Shown: positions 14,864 to 15,863 of the stretch, piece by piece
How positions within the stretch are numbered: the stretch's first letter is position 1
How the letters are laid out: the number at the start of each line of letters is the position of its first letter
NCBI RefSeq assembly: GCF_021151785.1
Contig: NZ_JAGKWP010000053.1
Coordinates: 1-15,863 of the forward strand
DNA: 15,863 bases
Direction: 5' to 3'
Source: Flavobacterium sp.
GTDB taxonomy: Bacteria > Bacteroidota > Bacteroidia > Flavobacteriales > Flavobacteriaceae
The notes under the pieces: model-generated
What the model was told of the DNA's origin: nothing
The model's database searches: none
What the model saw: only the letters and a program-made list of their open reading frames with translations
Made by a program: the position numbers and the translations under genes

Positions 14864-15863
14864 TTAGACAGCAACTTTCTTCAATGTAGAAGATGTTTTC
14901 ATGAAATCAATATCTTCAAAATCACGTTGAGCTTTTTCTTGCACATCTACATCTTTTGTATCAAGTATGTTTGCCATATACTTTAACTTTCTTTTCATAC
15001 CTTCAATTATAGAGGACCATTTCATGACCCAAACTTCAATATTTCCTGATTCATTTTTAAAATAAAAATATGGATTTTCCTGTCCTTTTTGTCTTCCTTC
15101 TATATCAAACTTAGCACGTTTATTTATATCAGAGCTAATTAAAAGTATCTTGTAATTCAAGCGATCAGGGAAAATGCCCATTTCTTCAATTTCTTGTGCA
15201 TACTTCATTACTTGATCCAATTCTTTAGGGCTTATTTTAACTTTGGGAGCTTTTAATTCTATTATTAAAACTTCACGTTTATTTAAATCCAGGATTTTTT
15301 CACTGTAAAGAAATAAGTCAGTTATTGATTTTACTGTTTTTTCTTTAACCTCAGATTCATTGTCATCGGTTTTTGATGCCTTATATTTTAATGTTTTTTC
15401 CCGTAGCTCAAGTAAATTTTTTTCTAGATTTTTATCAGATAATAGGCGCGTAGAATCATTATATTCTTCTCCAAATACCCAAAGCATTTTTTCCAAGAAT
15501 TTATGTAATTCTTTTCGCTCTTTTACATTTTTGGCAACTTCTGAATAAACGAGCTTTTCCAGGAAATCCAAATCTTCCAGTTTAGCTGCAACTTTATCTG
15601 AAAACTCGATTATGTTTTCTAATTCTGTTTTATCTAACAACTCAGAAAACTTACTCATCATTTTATTGTTCAGCTTCAAGATACTACGTAGAATTTTATC
15701 AAGTTCTCCGTTAGAAATTGTTCTGTCAATTAATGGATATACAATTTCTCTTAATCTATTCTGGTCATTTAAAATATTGTATTTGTCTTCTACTAAATAA
15801 GCTAGCTTATCAAATAGAATTACTTTAGATTGAGAGCTTGACTTTTCTTTGTAAGGATAAAAT
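14864..15863 (-). CDS. Large protein with C-terminal PD-(D/E)XK-like nuclease domain, partial
   Basis: The frame is open from its stop (14864-14866) to the window edge, so the start lies beyond it. A TTG at 15679 could open a 271-residue product, but the reading continues upstream through about 61 more codons without a stop and still looks like protein (KVILFDKLAYLVEDKYN). This is therefore the C-terminal 333 residues of a longer gene. A helical region leads to a conserved-looking LWVFGEEYND followed by LLSDKN, then TDLFLYSEK and VLIIELKAPK. The aspartate (codon 15317-15319), glutamate (15257-15259) and lysine (15251-15253) fit a D...ExK nuclease core. The LW..GEEY...SDK pattern before a nuclease core recalls large GHKL-ATPase/nuclease conflict proteins, but the N-terminus is not seen. 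It is convergent with jetD. Confidence 0.7.
   Translation of the reverse strand, partial: FYPYKEKSSSQSKVILFDKLAYLVEDKYNILNDQNRLREIVYPLIDRTISNGELDKILRSILKLNNKMMSKFSELLDKTELENIIEFSDKVAAKLEDLDFLEKLVYSEVAKNVKERKELHKFLEKMLWVFGEEYNDSTRLLSDKNLEKNLLELREKTLKYKASKTDDNESEVKEKTVKSITDLFLYSEKILDLNKREVLIIELKAPKVKISPKELDQVMKYAQEIEEMGIFPDRLNYKILLISSDINKRAKFDIEGRQKGQENPYFYFKNESGNIEVWVMKWSSIIEGMKRKLKYMANILDTKDVDVQEKAQRDFEDIDFMKTSSTLKKVAV

Noticed and set aside
15677..15679. TTG as the true start of the minus-strand gene
   Set aside because: The frame continues upstream for about 61 codons to the edge without a stop and with protein-like composition, so an internal TTG start is less likely than a gene truncated by the window.
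15612..15800. 62-codon plus-strand frame at the right end
   Set aside because: It overlaps the minus-strand frame that stays open to the window edge and reads as a coherent protein. The plus-strand translation is low-complexity.
1..15863. CRISPR array, tRNA or rRNA genes, transposase or integrase
   Set aside because: I saw no regularly spaced direct repeats, no tRNA cloverleaf or rRNA-like stretch, and no transposase or recombinase motif in the translated genes.

Overview
The window is AT-rich, densely packed accessory DNA. It most likely comes from a member of the Bacteroidota: the genes start without clear Shine-Dalgarno sequences, candidate promoters resemble the TTTG / TAnnTTTG pattern of that phylum, and the XRE regulator is of a type common there. 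This assignment is an inference, since no rRNA, tRNA or housekeeping gene is intact. Nearly every coding base belongs to recognisable anti-phage or anti-plasmid machinery, so the window is a defence island.

Left flank (1-678): a small XRE-family regulator (109-318) lies downstream of a compound palindrome centred at about 32.5 and upstream of a perfect 15-bp inverted repeat (339-377). About 300 non-coding bases follow. They end in a 21-codon open frame (621-686) whose first 15 codons match the start of SbcD, including the first metal-binding motif of the Mre11/SbcD nuclease. The frame then diverges and overlaps the first gene of the next operon. This looks like a junction where the island is fused to the 5' end of a host sbcD gene.

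First operon (679-8373, four genes, tightly spaced): a sacsin/Hsp90-type GHKL ATPase; an AlbA_2 (Schlafen-like) protein with a C-terminal HEPN-like domain carrying an RX4H motif; an OLD-family ATPase with a TOPRIM nuclease; and a UvrD/Rep-like superfamily 1 helicase. The last two form the Gabija (GajA-GajB, class 2 OLD) pair, though both are longer than the usual proteins. The first two are not part of canonical Gabija. Their 1-base TAATG overlap and the shared strand suggest that all four act together, which makes this the best candidate here for an undescribed composite system.

Second operon (8480-14727, four genes, partly overlapping): a Wadjet system made of a kleisin (JetA), a KITE-like subunit (JetB), an SMC/MukB-like ATPase (JetC) and a TOPRIM nuclease (JetD). 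JetABC are expected to extrude DNA loops and JetD to cut small circular DNA. Two hairpins, one followed by a T-rich tract, lie between the operons (8410-8463) and probably make the two systems separate transcription units.

Right flank (14728-15863): a short convergent spacer, then the C-terminal part of a large minus-strand gene whose frame stays open to the window edge. It ends in a PD-(D/E)XK-like nuclease domain and is probably another defence or conflict protein.

Domain calls come from motifs read by eye. No database search was possible.
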